This document shows positions 12,006 to 21,471 of a DNA stretch of 64,000 bases, one piece after another (the stretch's first letter is position 1; the number at the start of each line of letters is the position of its first letter). The stretch spans positions 1 through 64,000 of the forward strand of contig NZ_CP025628.1 in assembly GCF_003072465.1 (NCBI RefSeq). Direction: 5' to 3'. This DNA comes from Candidatus Kinetoplastibacterium sorsogonicusi (lineage in GTDB: Bacteria > Pseudomonadota > Gammaproteobacteria > Burkholderiales > Burkholderiaceae_B). The translations under genes and the position numbers were made by a program. Under the pieces are notes generated by a model, which searched no databases, was not told the DNA's origin, and saw nothing but the letters and a program-made list of their open reading frames with translations.

Positions 12006-13679
12006 TTATTTTTGTTTATTTTGATATCTATTTAAAGCACTTAATACTGCTTTAAAAGATGCTGTTACAATATCTTTATCTATACCTACACCAAAACTTG
12101 TACTTGAGTTTTCAACTCTCAACTCTACATAACATGCTGCTTGTGTATTAGTACCAGTACCTATTGCATGCTCATGATAATCAGAAATTCTAATTGGTAT
12201 ATTTAAAGAAGAAATAAATGCAGAGATAGCACCATTACCAGTTCCTTCAATTATTTGAATTTCATTATTATAAGAAAGTTCTACTTTGATATTAAATTTT
12301 TGATTTTCAAGACTATCTGGATTTCCATCTATACGATGTTTTATTAATTTCCAAGGAGTAATTTGATCTAAATATTCTTTTTTAAAAATTGCATATACTG
12401 TTGATGCTGTAACTTCTTTGCCAGTTTCATCTGTTAATTTTTGTATTATTTTGCTGAATTCTATTTGTAATCTTCTAGGAATAATTAATCCATATTCTTG
12501 CTCTAATAAATAAGCTACCCCTCCTTTACCAGATTGACTATTTACTCTAATAATTGCATCATAGCTTCTTCCTAAATCTGCAGGATCAATTGGTAAATAA
12601 GGTACTTCCCAAATAGAGTCAGGTTTTTGTTGTGCAAATCCTTTTTTAATAGCATCTTGATGTGATCCAGAAAAAGCAGTAAATACTAAATCACCAGCAT
12701 AAGGATGTCTAGGATGTACTGAAATTTTATTACATTCTTCTGCACAACGTATAACTTCATCTATATCAGAAAAGTCTAATCCTGGTGAAATACCTTGAGT
12801 ATATAAATTTAATGCTAAAGTAATTAAATCTACATTACCAGTTCTTTCACCATTACCAAATAAACAGCCTTCTATTCTATCTGCCCCTGCTAAAAGAGAT
12901 AGTTCAGCAGCAGCTACTGATGTTCCTCTATCATTATGAGGATGTACACTTAATAAAATTTTATCCCTATGTGATAAATTATTATGCATCCATTCAATTT
13001 GATCAGCATATATATTTGGAGTATTAGATTCTATAGTAGATGGTAAATTTAAAACCATTTTATTAGTTGATATAGGTTTCCATGTATCTATGACTGCATT
13101 AGATATGTCTAATGCAAAATCTAATTCTGTTGTACTAAATACTTCTGGTGAATATTCAAAACGCCATTCTGTCTTTGGATATAAGCTAGTATAATTTCTT
13201 ACTAATTCCGTTCCATGAATAGCTAAATTTTTTATTTCATCACGAGTCATACGAAAAACTATCTTTCTAAAAGATGGGGCGCAAGAATTATACATATGGA
13301 TCATAATATTTTTTGCACCAATAGCTGATTCAACAGTCCTTTTGATTAAATCTTCACGTGCTTGAGTTAAAAGTATAATTGTTACATCATCAGGTATTCT
13401 TTCTTCTTCAATTAATTTACGTATAAAATCAAATTCTATTTGTGATGCAGAAGGAAATCCTATTTCGATCTCTTTAAAACCAATTTTAATTAACTGATCA
13501 AAAAATCTCAATTTTTGATGAGTACTCATTGGATCTACCAATGATTGGTTACCATCACGTAAATCAGTTGTCATCCATATTGGAGCTTTGGTAATAATTT
13601 TACTAGGCCATGTTCTTTCTGAAAAATCCTTTTTAAAGGGACGAAATGGCACATATTTTTTAGATGGATTTGTAAGCAT
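12006..13679 (-). CDS. leuA: 2-isopropylmalate synthase (type 2, long form)
   Basis: Condenses acetyl-CoA with 2-oxoisovalerate, the first committed step of leucine synthesis. The 557-residue product is the LeuA type 2 form: [13 protein letters not shown] at the start of the TIM barrel, the metal ligands in [38 protein letters not shown], and a C-terminal regulatory domain (about 430-557, with [14 protein letters not shown] and GIGTDT-like segments) that binds leucine in relatives. Keeping this domain implies feedback control still operates. leuB, leuC and leuD are not in the window. No leader peptide rich in Leu codons is visible upstream. Confidence 0.96.
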   Translation of the reverse strand: MLTNPSKKYVPFRPFKKDFSERTWPSKIITKAPIWMTTDLRDGNQSLVDPMSTHQKLRFFDQLIKIGFKEIEIGFPSASQIEFDFIRKLIEEERIPDDVTIILLTQAREDLIKRTVESAIGAKNIMIHMYNSCAPSFRKIVFRMTRDEIKNLAIHGTELVRNYTSLYPKTEWRFEYSPEVFSTTELDFALDISNAVIDTWKPISTNKMVLNLPSTIESNTPNIYADQIEWMHNNLSHRDKILLSVHPHNDRGTSVAAAELSLLAGADRIEGCLFGNGERTGNVDLITLALNLYTQGISPGLDFSDIDEVIRCAEECNKISVHPRHPYAGDLVFTAFSGSHQDAIKKGFAQQKPDSIWEVPYLPIDPADLGRSYDAIIRVNSQSGKGGVAYLLEQEYGLIIPRRLQIEFSKIIQKLTDETGKEVTASTVYAIFKKEYLDQITPWKLIKHRIDGNPDSLENQKFNIKVELSYNNEIQIIEGTGNGAISAFISSLNIPIRISDYHEHAIGTGTNTQAACYVELRVENSSTSFGVGIDKDIVTASFKAVLSALNRYQNKQK

Positions 13680-13887
13680 AATTTTTATATAGTCTGAACT
13701 TATGTATAAAAATGTTAAAAAAATATTTTAGAAAAAATCTAAAATAAATGTATTTTTTATAATTTAATATTATAAATATTAAATATATTATAAGTAATTT
13801 TTATATTCTTATTTAAAAACTATAAATTACTAAGGTTTATTAGTCAACTTTATATGTTTTACAAACATCAATATGTATTAAATATAT

Positions 13888-14148
13888 TTAATTTAATAAA
13901 TCAAGTGTATTAATATTGTTTTTTTTGTTTTTAATATTATTAATGAAAGAACCTTCGTTTAAAGGTTGTGGTGGAGATTGAATATAAAGATTACCATTTG
14001 CATCTAATAAAGATTTATTTTGATGTTTTATATTAACTAAAGAAGAAGATGGTGCATTATCTACAAGCCAGTAACCTAATTTATAACCAGTATAAATAGT
14101 AAAAAATAAAATAAAAATCAAAATAAATATTATTTTTTTCCAAGACAT
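13888..14148 (-). CDS. Small single-pass membrane protein, unknown function
   Basis: I do not recognise this 86-residue protein. It begins MSWKKIIFILIFILFFTIYT, a basic residue pair followed by a strongly hydrophobic helix of about 17-20 residues, then GYKLGYWLVDNAPSSS. The rest is hydrophilic and low in charge, with LDANGNLYIQSPPQPLNEGS and an Asn/Lys-rich tail. The topology suggests a short inner-membrane anchor with a periplasmic tail, or a precursor with a poor signal peptide. It has a clean ATG and lies between prfC (28 bases upstream) and leuA. The tail may be eroded, but the non-random PPQP segment argues that it is a real gene. Confidence 0.6.
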   Translation of the reverse strand: MSWKKIIFILIFILFFTIYTGYKLGYWLVDNAPSSSLVNIKHQNKSLLDANGNLYIQSPPQPLNEGSFINNIKNKKNNINTLDLLN

Positions 14149-14176
14149 AAAAATTAACTCTATAAAAATAGTTTAT

Positions 14177-15772
14177 TTAATAAATTTCATTTGAACCATA
14201 TTCTTTCATTGTATAAAATTTGATATCTGGATTTAATTCTTGAGCAACTTTTAATTGTGATTTAGAACTAGCAATATACACAATTGCTTCTGAAACGTCT
14301 AATGCAATATTTTGACTATTTAATTTAATGAATTTTTCCATAGCTTTCTTATTATTAGACATGATCCAACGTGAAATTATATATTTAGTTGGTTTAAATA
14401 TTACTTCTGCATTATATTCTAGTTTTAATCTATGTGCTATAACTTCAAATTGTAAATTACCTATAGCACCTACCAATATAATATTTTCATTTATAGGCTT
14501 AAAAATTTGAATCGCGCCTTCTTCTCCTAATTGCTTTAACCCAGTTCTGAACTGTTTAACTCTAAGAGGATTTTTGCTTTCTATTTCTTGAAATATTTCT
14601 GGAGCAAAAAAAGGTAAACCTATGAATTGTAAATTTTCACCTTGTGTTAATACATCTCCTAATCTTAAGGTACCATGATTAGGGATTCCTATTATATCTC
14701 CTGCATATGCTTCATCTAATATAGATCTTTTTTTAGATAAAAAAGAAACAACATTGTTAGTTTTAACTTCTTTTTTATTTCTTGTTAATTTCAATGTCAT
14801 CCCTCTAGTAAATTTACCAGAGCTAATACGTATAAATGCTATTCTATCTCTATGAAATTGATTCATATTAGCTTGTATTTTAAATACAACTCCAGAAAAT
14901 TTTTCTTCATATGGTGATATCAATCTCTGTAATGTTTGCATAGATTGAGGAGATGGAGCGTATTTTATTAAAGCATTTAATAATTCTTTTATGCCAAAGT
15001 TATTAATAGCTGAACCAAAAAACATAGGAGATTGTTTACAATTTATAAATTCATCGTACATGAATTTTGGCATGGCATCATTTATTAATGTAATCTCTGA
15101 TATTGCTTTTTTATAATCTTCACCATAATTAGTTAATTTTTGATGATTAATATCATATATAATTTCACAAGTTTGCTTTAAATTATCTTCACCTGGTTTA
15201 AAAATTTTCATATGATTTCTTATTAAATCTATTACTCCATGAAAATTTTTTCCCATTCCTACTGGCCAAGAAAGAGGAATTACTGACATATTTATATATG
15301 ATTCAATTTCTGCCATAATTTCTAATGGTTCTTTTACTTCTCTATCCATTTTATTTACAAAAGTAATTATTGGTATATTTCTAGCTCTGCATACATTAAT
15401 TAATCTAATAGTTTGTGGTTCAACACCATGAGCCCCATCTATAACCATTAATACAGCATCTACTGCTGTTAATACCCTATATGTATCTTCAGAAAAATCT
15501 TCATGTCCTGGAGTATCTAATAAATTTAAAATATGATCCATAAATTCTATTTGCATAACAGATGATGCTACTGATATACCCCTTTGTTTTTCTATTTCCA
15601 TCCAATCTGAAGAAGCAAATTTATTAGATTTACGAGATTTTATACTACCAGCAATTTGTATAGCTCCTGTAAATAATAATATTTTTTCTGTAATAGTTGT
15701 TTTACCTGCATCAGGATGAGAAATAATTGCAAATGTCCTACGTTTTTTTACTTCTTCATGAATGATAGTCAT
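14177..15772 (-). CDS. prfC: Peptide chain release factor 3
   Basis: RF3 is the GTPase that removes RF1/RF2 from the ribosome after termination. The 531-residue product has the G1 motif ISHPDAGKTT, switch sequence EKQRGISVASSV, G3 DTPGHEDF, G4 NKMD, and domains II and III (EIESKNPLRVKQFRTGLKQLGEEGAIQIF). The length matches E. coli RF3 (529). I chose the ATG at 15772; the longer frame to 15781 would need a TTG start and adds only three residues. It lies 28 bases ahead of the 86-residue membrane gene. Confidence 0.97.
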   Translation of the reverse strand: MTIIHEEVKKRRTFAIISHPDAGKTTITEKILLFTGAIQIAGSIKSRKSNKFASSDWMEIEKQRGISVASSVMQIEFMDHILNLLDTPGHEDFSEDTYRVLTAVDAVLMVIDGAHGVEPQTIRLINVCRARNIPIITFVNKMDREVKEPLEIMAEIESYINMSVIPLSWPVGMGKNFHGVIDLIRNHMKIFKPGEDNLKQTCEIIYDINHQKLTNYGEDYKKAISEITLINDAMPKFMYDEFINCKQSPMFFGSAINNFGIKELLNALIKYAPSPQSMQTLQRLISPYEEKFSGVVFKIQANMNQFHRDRIAFIRISSGKFTRGMTLKLTRNKKEVKTNNVVSFLSKKRSILDEAYAGDIIGIPNHGTLRLGDVLTQGENLQFIGLPFFAPEIFQEIESKNPLRVKQFRTGLKQLGEEGAIQIFKPINENIILVGAIGNLQFEVIAHRLKLEYNAEVIFKPTKYIISRWIMSNNKKAMEKFIKLNSQNIALDVSEAIVYIASSKSQLKVAQELNPDIKFYTMKEYGSNEIY

Positions 15773-15893
15773 AATGAACAATTATAAAAATAAAATATTT
15801 ATTTTAATAATAAATATTATTGAAAAATTTTGATAATAATCAATTGAAAATAAGATGTGAGATATTTGAAGTTTATATATCATAATATAATCA

Positions 15894-15969
15894 TGGCTCC
15901 CCGAGCTGGGCTCGAACCAGCGACCTGCGGATTAACAGTCCGTCGCTCTACCAACTGAGCTATCGGGGA
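15894..15969 (-). tRNA. tRNA-Asn (GTT)
   Basis: Read on the minus strand, the gene starts TCCCCGATAGCTC and ends TCGGGGAGCCA. The 7-bp acceptor stem TCCCCGA/TCGGGGA pairs fully, the discriminator is G and CCA is encoded. The anticodon loop CTGTTAA carries GTT, reading the asparagine codons AAC/AAU. The T-loop GGTTCGAGCCC is canonical. Its stems are far richer in G+C than the flanks. Confidence 0.97.
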
Positions 15970-15980
15970 TCTATAGAATA

Positions 15981-16010
15981 ATTATATACGAAAACAAACT
16001 TATTTGTCAC
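15981..16010 (-). promoter_or_regulatory. Sigma-70-type promoter of tRNA-Asn
   Basis: On the minus strand a -35 box GTGACA (16005-16010, five of six matches to TTGACA) and a perfect -10 TATAAT (15981-15986) are separated by 18 bases. The -10 ends 11 bases before the mature 5' end of tRNA-Asn, giving a short leader. It lies in the 70-base gap between the two tRNAs, so tRNA-Asn can be transcribed independently of tRNA-Thr. Confidence 0.6.
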
Positions 16011-16039
16011 TAAATTTATAAAATAAATTTAAAATTTAT

Positions 16040-16115
16040 TGGTGCCGGCTAGAGGAGTTGAACCCCCGACCTTCGCATTACAAGTGCGCTGCTCTACCAA
16101 CTGAGCTAAGCCGGC
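16040..16115 (-). tRNA. tRNA-Thr (TGT)
   Basis: Read on the minus strand, the gene starts GCCGGCTTAGCTCAG and ends AGCCGGCACCA. The acceptor stem GCCGGCT/AGCCGGC is perfect, the discriminator is A and CCA is encoded. The anticodon loop CTTGTAA carries TGT, reading ACA and related threonine codons. It lies 70 bases upstream of tRNA-Asn on the same strand. An ATTATAAT at 16137-16144 could supply its -10, but no -35 is obvious. Confidence 0.97.
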
Positions 16116-16182
16116 ATTATGCAAGAAATATAATAAATTATAATTCTATTTTATATTATTTTAATATAAATTTACAAATTTT

Positions 16183-16560
16183 TTAATCTACTAAACGTAA
16201 CTTAGTTTTGTTTTTTATAGATTTATTTTCTATATTATTTGCTTTTGCTGAAGATTCAATATCAAAATGTAAACCAATTTGGTTTTCATAAGCATAAATT
16301 GATATTATATTATCTATATTTATAGATAATAATTCTTTATTACCATTAAATCTAGCTTCAAAGTTAATAAAATGATTATTTATTTCTAAATTATATACAG
16401 CTTCTGGATCAATATTAAAAACTATAGAATCTTGATTTTTTAAATATAATGGAATTTGTAAATTTTCGTCTATATATACTAATATATATGGCAAATATTT
16501 ATTATCTATACACCAATTATATATAGCACGTATTAAATATGGTTTGGTTGTATATTTCAT
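16183..16560 (-). CDS. sspB: ClpXP specificity-enhancing factor SspB
   Basis: SspB binds ssrA-tagged and other substrates and delivers them to ClpXP. The 125-residue product starts TTKPYLIRAIYNWCIDN, which matches the SspB dimer-fold N-terminus, continues with YILVYID and the peptide-binding strand region (FEARFNG), and ends with KLRLVD. That C-terminal segment resembles the ClpX-binding tail of E. coli SspB. The length is a little short, with a shortened disordered linker. It follows sspA by 7 bases, the standard sspAB operon. Confidence 0.93.
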   Translation of the reverse strand: MKYTTKPYLIRAIYNWCIDNKYLPYILVYIDENLQIPLYLKNQDSIVFNIDPEAVYNLEINNHFINFEARFNGNKELLSINIDNIISIYAYENQIGLHFDIESSAKANNIENKSIKNKTKLRLVD

Positions 16561-16567
16561 ATTATAT

Positions 16568-17170
16568 TTATCTTCGCATTATTTTTTCTGCAGGAGTAAG
16601 TGATTCTATGTATGCCTGTCTAGAAAAAATACGTTCAGCATACTTTTGTAATGGAGCAGCATTTTTTGGTAAATTAATACCATAATAATCTAATCTCCAT
16701 AATAAAGGTGCTATTGAAATATCTAACATAGAAAAATCATCTCCTAACATAAATTTATTTTTAGATAAAATAGGTGCTAATTGAATTAATCCATTTTGAA
16801 TATTATTTCTTGCTTCTATTGTATCAATGTCATCATTTCTTTTTTCTAATTTATGTATATTAGAAAATAATGTTTTTTCAAAATTATATAAAAATAATCT
16901 GACTCTAGCTCTCATAATAGGATCAGAAGGCATCAATTGTGGATGAGGGAATCGTTCATCTATATATTCGTTTATAATATTTGATTCATATAAAACTAAA
17001 TCTCTCTCAACTAATATAGGAACTTTTCCATAAGGATTCATTATTGAAATATCGTTAGGTTTATTTAATATATCAATATCTTTAATTTCAAAATCCATCC
17101 ATTTCTCAAATAAAACAAATCTACATCTTTGTGAAAAAGGACAAATAGTCCCAGAATACAGTACCATCAT
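16568..17170 (-). CDS. sspA: Stringent starvation protein A (GST-fold)
   Basis: SspA is a glutathione-S-transferase-like protein that binds RNA polymerase and modulates transcription under stress. The 200-residue product has the thioredoxin-like N-terminal half (VLYSGTICPFSQRCRFVLFEKW, then NPYGKVPILVERDLVLYESNII) and the helical C-terminal half (MLGDDFSMLDISIAPLLWRLD). Its pairing with sspB identifies it over other GSTs. An AGGA sits upstream of the tandem ATGs. In Bordetella, petABC (cytochrome bc1) lies next to sspA as I recall; here the Nif3-like gene comes directly before it. Confidence 0.94.
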   Translation of the reverse strand: MMVLYSGTICPFSQRCRFVLFEKWMDFEIKDIDILNKPNDISIMNPYGKVPILVERDLVLYESNIINEYIDERFPHPQLMPSDPIMRARVRLFLYNFEKTLFSNIHKLEKRNDDIDTIEARNNIQNGLIQLAPILSKNKFMLGDDFSMLDISIAPLLWRLDYYGINLPKNAAPLQKYAERIFSRQAYIESLTPAEKIMRR

Positions 17171-17224
17171 TATGCTTTCCTTTTGATATATATAATATAT
17201 AATTTATACCATAAAATATCTTTG

Positions 17225-17259
17225 CCTATATAAATGTAAATTTCTTTCATTTATATAGG
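17225..17259 (-). terminator. Hairpin over the stop codon of the Nif3-like gene
   Basis: CCTATATAAATG (17225-17236) and CATTTATATAGG (17248-17259) form a perfect 12-bp stem with an 11-base loop. The arm at 17248-17259 contains the TAA stop of the minus-strand nif3-like gene (17251-17253). The sequence after the stem on that strand is GCAAAGATATTTTA, only weakly U-rich. It is probably a terminator or 3'-end stabilising hairpin. Confidence 0.5.
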
Positions 17260-18027
17260 ATTATCTATGTCAACAAATTGTGTTTCAATGTTTAATTTTT
17301 CCATTATATATTGACTTAAAGCTTTTACTCCATATCTTTCTGTAGCATGATGACCAGCACTTATAAATCCTACATTATTTTCTCTAGCTAAATGTACACT
17401 TGATTCTGAAATTTCTCCTGTGATATATACATCAGCACCTAACTCTATAGCATCACTAAACATTTTTTGTCCTGCTCCAGTACACCAAGCTATTTTATTT
17501 ATAATTTTATTTTTTGGGCCAATATATAAAGGTTTTCTATTTAATTTTTTTTCTATTAAGATACATAGATCTTTTATATTATTAATTTTTTTAGAAGTAC
17601 CAATCCATAATAATCCATTACAATAAGTTAATGGTAATTGATTTTTACATAGAATTGGATGTAAATCGAGTAATTTTGCTAATTGATAATTATTACCTAA
17701 AGATATGTGAACGTCTAATGGTAAATGATAAGAAAATATATTTATATTATTTTTTAAAATTAATTTCAAACGATTACGTTTTATTCCTTTTACAACAATA
17801 TTTTCTTTATAATTTAATAATCCATGATGAGTGATGATAGCATTTGCTTTATTTTTAATAGCTAACTTTATTAATTGCTCATTTAAAGTAACACCAAATA
17901 AAATTTTAGAGATATTAGTATCACCTTCTATTTGCATTCCATTAGGAGCATAATCATTTTTTATGCTATTAGAATTTAGAGTATTTTCTAACCAATCTAA
18001 TAAGTAAAAATTTTTTATATTATACAT
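17251..18027 (-). CDS. Nif3-like dinuclear metal protein (YbgI/NGG1p-interacting family)
   Basis: The 258-residue product belongs to the widespread Nif3/DUF34 family, whose members form hexamers with a dinuclear metal site; the biochemical role is unsettled despite the label GTP cyclohydrolase 1 type 2. Visible features are the N-terminal YAPNGMQIEGD, the metal-ligand ITHHGLL, the central YHLPLDVH, and the C-terminal AWCTGAGQKMFSDAIELGADVYITGEISE and FISAGHHATERYG. All expected histidines and acids appear present and the length is normal (E. coli YbgI 247). In Bordetella I recall it near degP and tatABC, which are absent here. Confidence 0.9.
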   Translation of the reverse strand: MYNIKNFYLLDWLENTLNSNSIKNDYAPNGMQIEGDTNISKILFGVTLNEQLIKLAIKNKANAIITHHGLLNYKENIVVKGIKRNRLKLILKNNINIFSYHLPLDVHISLGNNYQLAKLLDLHPILCKNQLPLTYCNGLLWIGTSKKINNIKDLCILIEKKLNRKPLYIGPKNKIINKIAWCTGAGQKMFSDAIELGADVYITGEISESSVHLARENNVGFISAGHHATERYGVKALSQYIMEKLNIETQFVDIDNPI

Positions 18028-18067
18028 GAAGATTAAATAACAATATTTTATGGAAATTTGTTTCCAC

Positions 18068-18403
18068 TTATTTCAAAATATTACTATCACTAATAATATG
18101 AAAGTGCAAATGCATAATTTCTTGTTTTGCTATAAAACCAGAATTATTTATTAATCTGAATCCATTTATATTACAATGTAATTTAGCAATTTTAGAAATT
18201 AATATCATCATTTTACCTAACAATTCTGTATCACTATCATCAATATATTGCATAGATATAATATGCTTTTTTGGTATTAAAAGTATATGAATTTTTGCTA
18301 TTGGTTTAATATCATTAAAAGCTATAAATTCATCATCTTCGTATACTTTTTCTGAATTAATGATACCTTTAGCTATATTACAGAATAAACAATTATTTTG
18401 CAT
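18068..18403 (-). CDS. hinT: HIT family purine nucleotide hydrolase (HinT-like)
   Basis: Histidine-triad proteins hydrolyse phosphoramidate bonds on adenosine nucleotides. The 111-residue product has the N-terminal NNCLFCNIAKG with the paired cysteines, the core FIAFNDIKPIAKIHILLIPKKHI, and the triad HLHFH near the end. I chose the ATG at 18403, which has GGG 7 bases upstream (18411-18413); the longer frame to 18415 needs a TTG start. It follows hisE by 16 bases, its usual position at the end of betaproteobacterial his operons. Confidence 0.9.
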   Translation of the reverse strand: MQNNCLFCNIAKGIINSEKVYEDDEFIAFNDIKPIAKIHILLIPKKHIISMQYIDDSDTELLGKMMILISKIAKLHCNINGFRLINNSGFIAKQEIMHLHFHIISDSNILK

Positions 18404-18419
18404 TATGCAACCCAATAAT

Positions 18420-18776
18420 TTAAATTTTTGTTCTACTATTTTTTTCAGTTATACCAGATATTCCTTCTCTACGTTTTAGTTCAACTAAAATATCTTCTGG
18501 ACGTAATTTATAGTAAGATAATAAAACTAAACAATGAAACCATAAATCAGCCATTTCACTAACTATTTTACTAGAAATATTATCTTTTGCAGCCATTACT
18601 AATTCAGTAGATTCTTCACCAATTTTTTTTAAAAATGCATCAGGTCCATTCATAAATAATTGTGATGTATAAGATCCTTTTGTATTTGAATCATTATCTA
18701 TTTCTGATAATCTAGATTCTAAAATATTAGCTAAATTTGATAATACATCATTGGTATTGATTATTTTATTATTCAT
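18420..18776 (-). CDS. hisE: Phosphoribosyl-ATP pyrophosphatase
   Basis: HisE hydrolyses PR-ATP to PR-AMP, step 2 of histidine synthesis. The 118-residue all-alpha MazG-type protein has SYTSQLFMNGPDAFLKKIGEESTELVMAAK, with the paired acidic residues that bind Mg, and EMADLWFHCLVLL. It is a separate gene from hisI, as in many beta- and alphaproteobacteria, rather than the fused HisIE of enterics. Its start overlaps the end of hisI by 8 bases. Confidence 0.96.
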   Translation of the reverse strand: MNNKIINTNDVLSNLANILESRLSEIDNDSNTKGSYTSQLFMNGPDAFLKKIGEESTELVMAAKDNISSKIVSEMADLWFHCLVLLSYYKLRPEDILVELKRREGISGITEKNSRTKI

Positions 18777-19206
18777 TTTTATCCTTTGAAGAATATATTA
18801 ATTTAGGATCTTTTATTACATTATCCACTATATCCCATATAAATTCATTATTATTTTTTTGTACTAATTTACGAAAAAAACAACTATTACGACCAGTATG
18901 ACAAGAAATAGAATTAATTTGTTCTACTTGCATTAATATAACATCACCATCGCAATCTAGTCTAATTTCTCTAATTATTTGAAAATTTCCAGATAAATAT
19001 CCTTTATGCCATATTTGTTTTCTAGATCTTGACCAATAAACAGTATAACCAGTATTTAAAGACTCTTGCAAAGTTTCTATATTCATCCAAGCTGACATTA
19101 ATAATATCTTACTATTAATATCCTGAATAATTACTTGTATTAATCCATTTTCATCAAATTTAATTTCATTTAACCACTCCTGTTGATTTTTATCATTTTT
19201 GTACAT
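18769..19206 (-). CDS. hisI: Phosphoribosyl-AMP cyclohydrolase
   Basis: HisI opens the adenine ring of PR-AMP, step 3 of histidine synthesis. The 145-residue product shows MSAWMN, TVYWSRSRKQIWHKG, the Mg-binding DCDGD and the zinc ligands in SCHTGRNSCFF. The length is that of the stand-alone enzyme. It sits between hisF (4 bases upstream) and hisE (8-base overlap). Confidence 0.97.
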   Translation of the reverse strand: MYKNDKNQQEWLNEIKFDENGLIQVIIQDINSKILLMSAWMNIETLQESLNTGYTVYWSRSRKQIWHKGYLSGNFQIIREIRLDCDGDVILMQVEQINSISCHTGRNSCFFRKLVQKNNNEFIWDIVDNVIKDPKLIYSSKDKNE

Positions 19207-19210
19207 ATGG

Positions 19211-20014
19211 TTATATCCTTACACAAATATTATTATTTTGCATAAATTTTTTACAATCATATATAGAATATTGACCAAAATGAAAAATACTTGCAGCAAG
19301 TATAGCATCAGCATGCCCTAATAAGACTCCATCTACAATATGCTGTAAATTTCCTACCCCACCAGAAGCAATTATTGGAACATTAGTAACTTTTGATATT
19401 TTACTTATTAATTCAATATCAAAACCTGATTTTGTACCATCTCTATCCATACTTGTTAATAATATTTCTCCGGCTCCTAAATCAGTGACTTTTTTTGCCC
19501 ACTTTATAGCATCTAATCCAGTAGCATAACGCCCTCCATGAGTAAAAACTTCCCATCTATCTTGTTCATTACTTTTAGAAACTTTACGTGCATCTATAGC
19601 AATTGTTACACACTGAGAACCATAATAATTTGTTGCTTCTGAAATTAAATTAGGGTTTAATATTGCAGCACTGTTAATACTAACTTTATCAGCTCCAGAA
19701 TTTAATAATTTTTTAATATCAGATATTTCTTTAATTCCACCACCTACAGTTAATGGTATAAAAACTTGAGAAGCAACTTTTTCTATAATATGAAAGATTA
19801 AATCTTTTTTTTCATGAGTTGCTGTAATATCTAAAAATGTTAATTCATCAGCACCGGAATCATTATATCTTTTTGCTATTTCTACAGGATCACCAGCATC
19901 TTTTAAGTTAATAAAATTTATACCTTTAACTACCCTTCCATTAGCTACATCTAAACATGGAATTATTCTGCATGATAAATTACTTTTATTAACTATATTA
20001 TTCAATTTATTCAT
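19211..20014 (-). CDS. hisF: Imidazole glycerol phosphate synthase, cyclase subunit
   Basis: HisF uses ammonia from HisH to close the imidazole ring, giving IGP and AICAR. The 267-residue TIM barrel has [16 protein letters not shown] at the start with the catalytic Asp, [28 protein letters not shown], and the second catalytic Asp in VTIAIDARK, followed by IASGGVGN. The N-terminus carries about 15 extra residues ([14 protein letters not shown]) before the usual start; the gene's first 4 bases overlap the hisA stop (ATGA), which supports this start. Confidence 0.97.
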   Translation of the reverse strand: MNKLNNIVNKSNLSCRIIPCLDVANGRVVKGINFINLKDAGDPVEIAKRYNDSGADELTFLDITATHEKKDLIFHIIEKVASQVFIPLTVGGGIKEISDIKKLLNSGADKVSINSAAILNPNLISEATNYYGSQCVTIAIDARKVSKSNEQDRWEVFTHGGRYATGLDAIKWAKKVTDLGAGEILLTSMDRDGTKSGFDIELISKISKVTNVPIIASGGVGNLQHIVDGVLLGHADAILAASIFHFGQYSIYDCKKFMQNNNICVRI

Positions 20015-20751
20015 TTTGATAGATCATCTGCTAATTTTTGAGCTTCTTGAAAATTCAAAGTGCCTTCATATACACTTCGACCAAGTATAGCGCCACTAAT
20101 ACCATCATCCTTGGCAGAACATAGTAATTTTATATCATCTAAATTTACTATACCACCAGAAGCAAATACTGGAATTTTTACATGTTTTGCTAACTTAGAT
20201 GTTGATTCAATATTAACACCAGATAACATACCATCTCTGCTTATATCTGTATATATAATAGCTTCACAACCATAATCTTCAAATTTTTTAGCTATATCCA
20301 ATATATTATGACGTGTTAATTTACTCCATCCATCAATAGCTATTTTATCATTGTTAGCATCTAAGCCAACAATAATTTTACCGGGAAAAGCTGCACATGC
20401 ATCATGTAAAAATCCAGGATTTTTAATTGCTGCTGTACCTATTATAATATATGAAATACCTAAATCTAAGTAATATTCTATAGTATTGAGCTCTCTAATA
20501 CCACCACCTAATTGTATAGGAATTTCATTATCAATATTTTTTATAATATTCTTAATAGCTATATTATTTTTAGGCTTTCCTGAAACAGCTCCATCCAAAT
20601 CTACAATATGTAGTCTTTTAGCTCCTTTGTTGCACCAATCTAAAGCCATTAAATGAGGTTCTTCAGAAAATATTGTAACATTGTCAAGTTTGCCTTGACG
20701 TAAGCGAACACATTGTCCATCTTTAAGATCAATTGCTGGAATTAATAACAT
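20011..20751 (-). CDS. hisA: ProFAR isomerase
   Basis: HisA isomerises ProFAR to PRFAR by an Amadori rearrangement. The 246-residue barrel starts [20 protein letters not shown] with the catalytic Asp, continues with [20 protein letters not shown] and the second Asp region in [14 protein letters not shown], and ends [12 protein letters not shown]...[11 protein letters not shown]. It lies between hisH (55 bases upstream) and hisF (4-base overlap). Confidence 0.97.
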   Translation of the reverse strand: MLLIPAIDLKDGQCVRLRQGKLDNVTIFSEEPHLMALDWCNKGAKRLHIVDLDGAVSGKPKNNIAIKNIIKNIDNEIPIQLGGGIRELNTIEYYLDLGISYIIIGTAAIKNPGFLHDACAAFPGKIIVGLDANNDKIAIDGWSKLTRHNILDIAKKFEDYGCEAIIYTDISRDGMLSGVNIESTSKLAKHVKIPVFASGGIVNLDDIKLLCSAKDDGISGAILGRSVYEGTLNFQEAQKLADDLSK

Positions 20752-20806
20752 AATTTTATATTTTATTAAAAGTTAATTATAAGGTATTTTTATACTATCT
20801 AATATT

Positions 20807-21451
20807 TTATGGCTGCCACTCAATAAAATTTTTATATAACATTAAGCCATAATTAGAACTTTTTTCTGGGTGAAATTGGGTTGCAAAAACATTATCTTTT
20901 ATAATTGCAGATGCAAAAGTAATGCCATAAGAAGAAGTACTAGCTATTATAGAAGATTCTTCTGGTATTACGTAATAACTATGAATAAAATAAAAAAATT
21001 CATTATTTGGAATACCTTTCCACATATGATGTTTAACATTTTGTTGTACTGTATTCCAACCCATATGTGGTACTTTTAATTTTATATCATTATTTAAAAA
21101 TAAATTATTACTACGAAAATGTTTTACTATTCCTGGTAAAAAATTTAGACAATGAACATCTCCTTCTTCACTTTTACTAAATAACATTTGTTGTCCAACA
21201 CATATTCCAAATAATGGTTTATTTTTTAATATATTTAATATGGAATCCAATAAATCATAATTTTTCAAATTTAACATACAGTCACGCATAGCACCTTGAC
21301 CTGGTAGTATGATTTTATCTGCTTTTTCTATATCTTGTTTTTTACTACTAATAACAATATTTGTATGTGAAGATACATGATTTACTGCTCTGGCTATGGA
21401 ATGCAAATTACCCATACCATAATTTACTATAACTATATTGGTTGATTTCAT
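20807..21451 (-). CDS. hisH: Imidazole glycerol phosphate synthase, glutaminase subunit
   Basis: HisH supplies ammonia from glutamine to HisF. The 214-residue class I amidotransferase has NYGMGNLHSIARA, the oxyanion strand ILPGQGAMRDCM, the nucleophile Cys in FGICVGQQMLF, and the His/Glu pair in QFHPEKSS. The catalytic triad looks complete. It follows hisB by 20 bases. Confidence 0.97.
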   Translation of the reverse strand: MKSTNIVIVNYGMGNLHSIARAVNHVSSHTNIVISSKKQDIEKADKIILPGQGAMRDCMLNLKNYDLLDSILNILKNKPLFGICVGQQMLFSKSEEGDVHCLNFLPGIVKHFRSNNLFLNNDIKLKVPHMGWNTVQQNVKHHMWKGIPNNEFFYFIHSYYVIPEESSIIASTSSYGITFASAIIKDNVFATQFHPEKSSNYGLMLYKNFIEWQP

Positions 21452-21471
21452 TATTCTTGTCTATTTTATAT

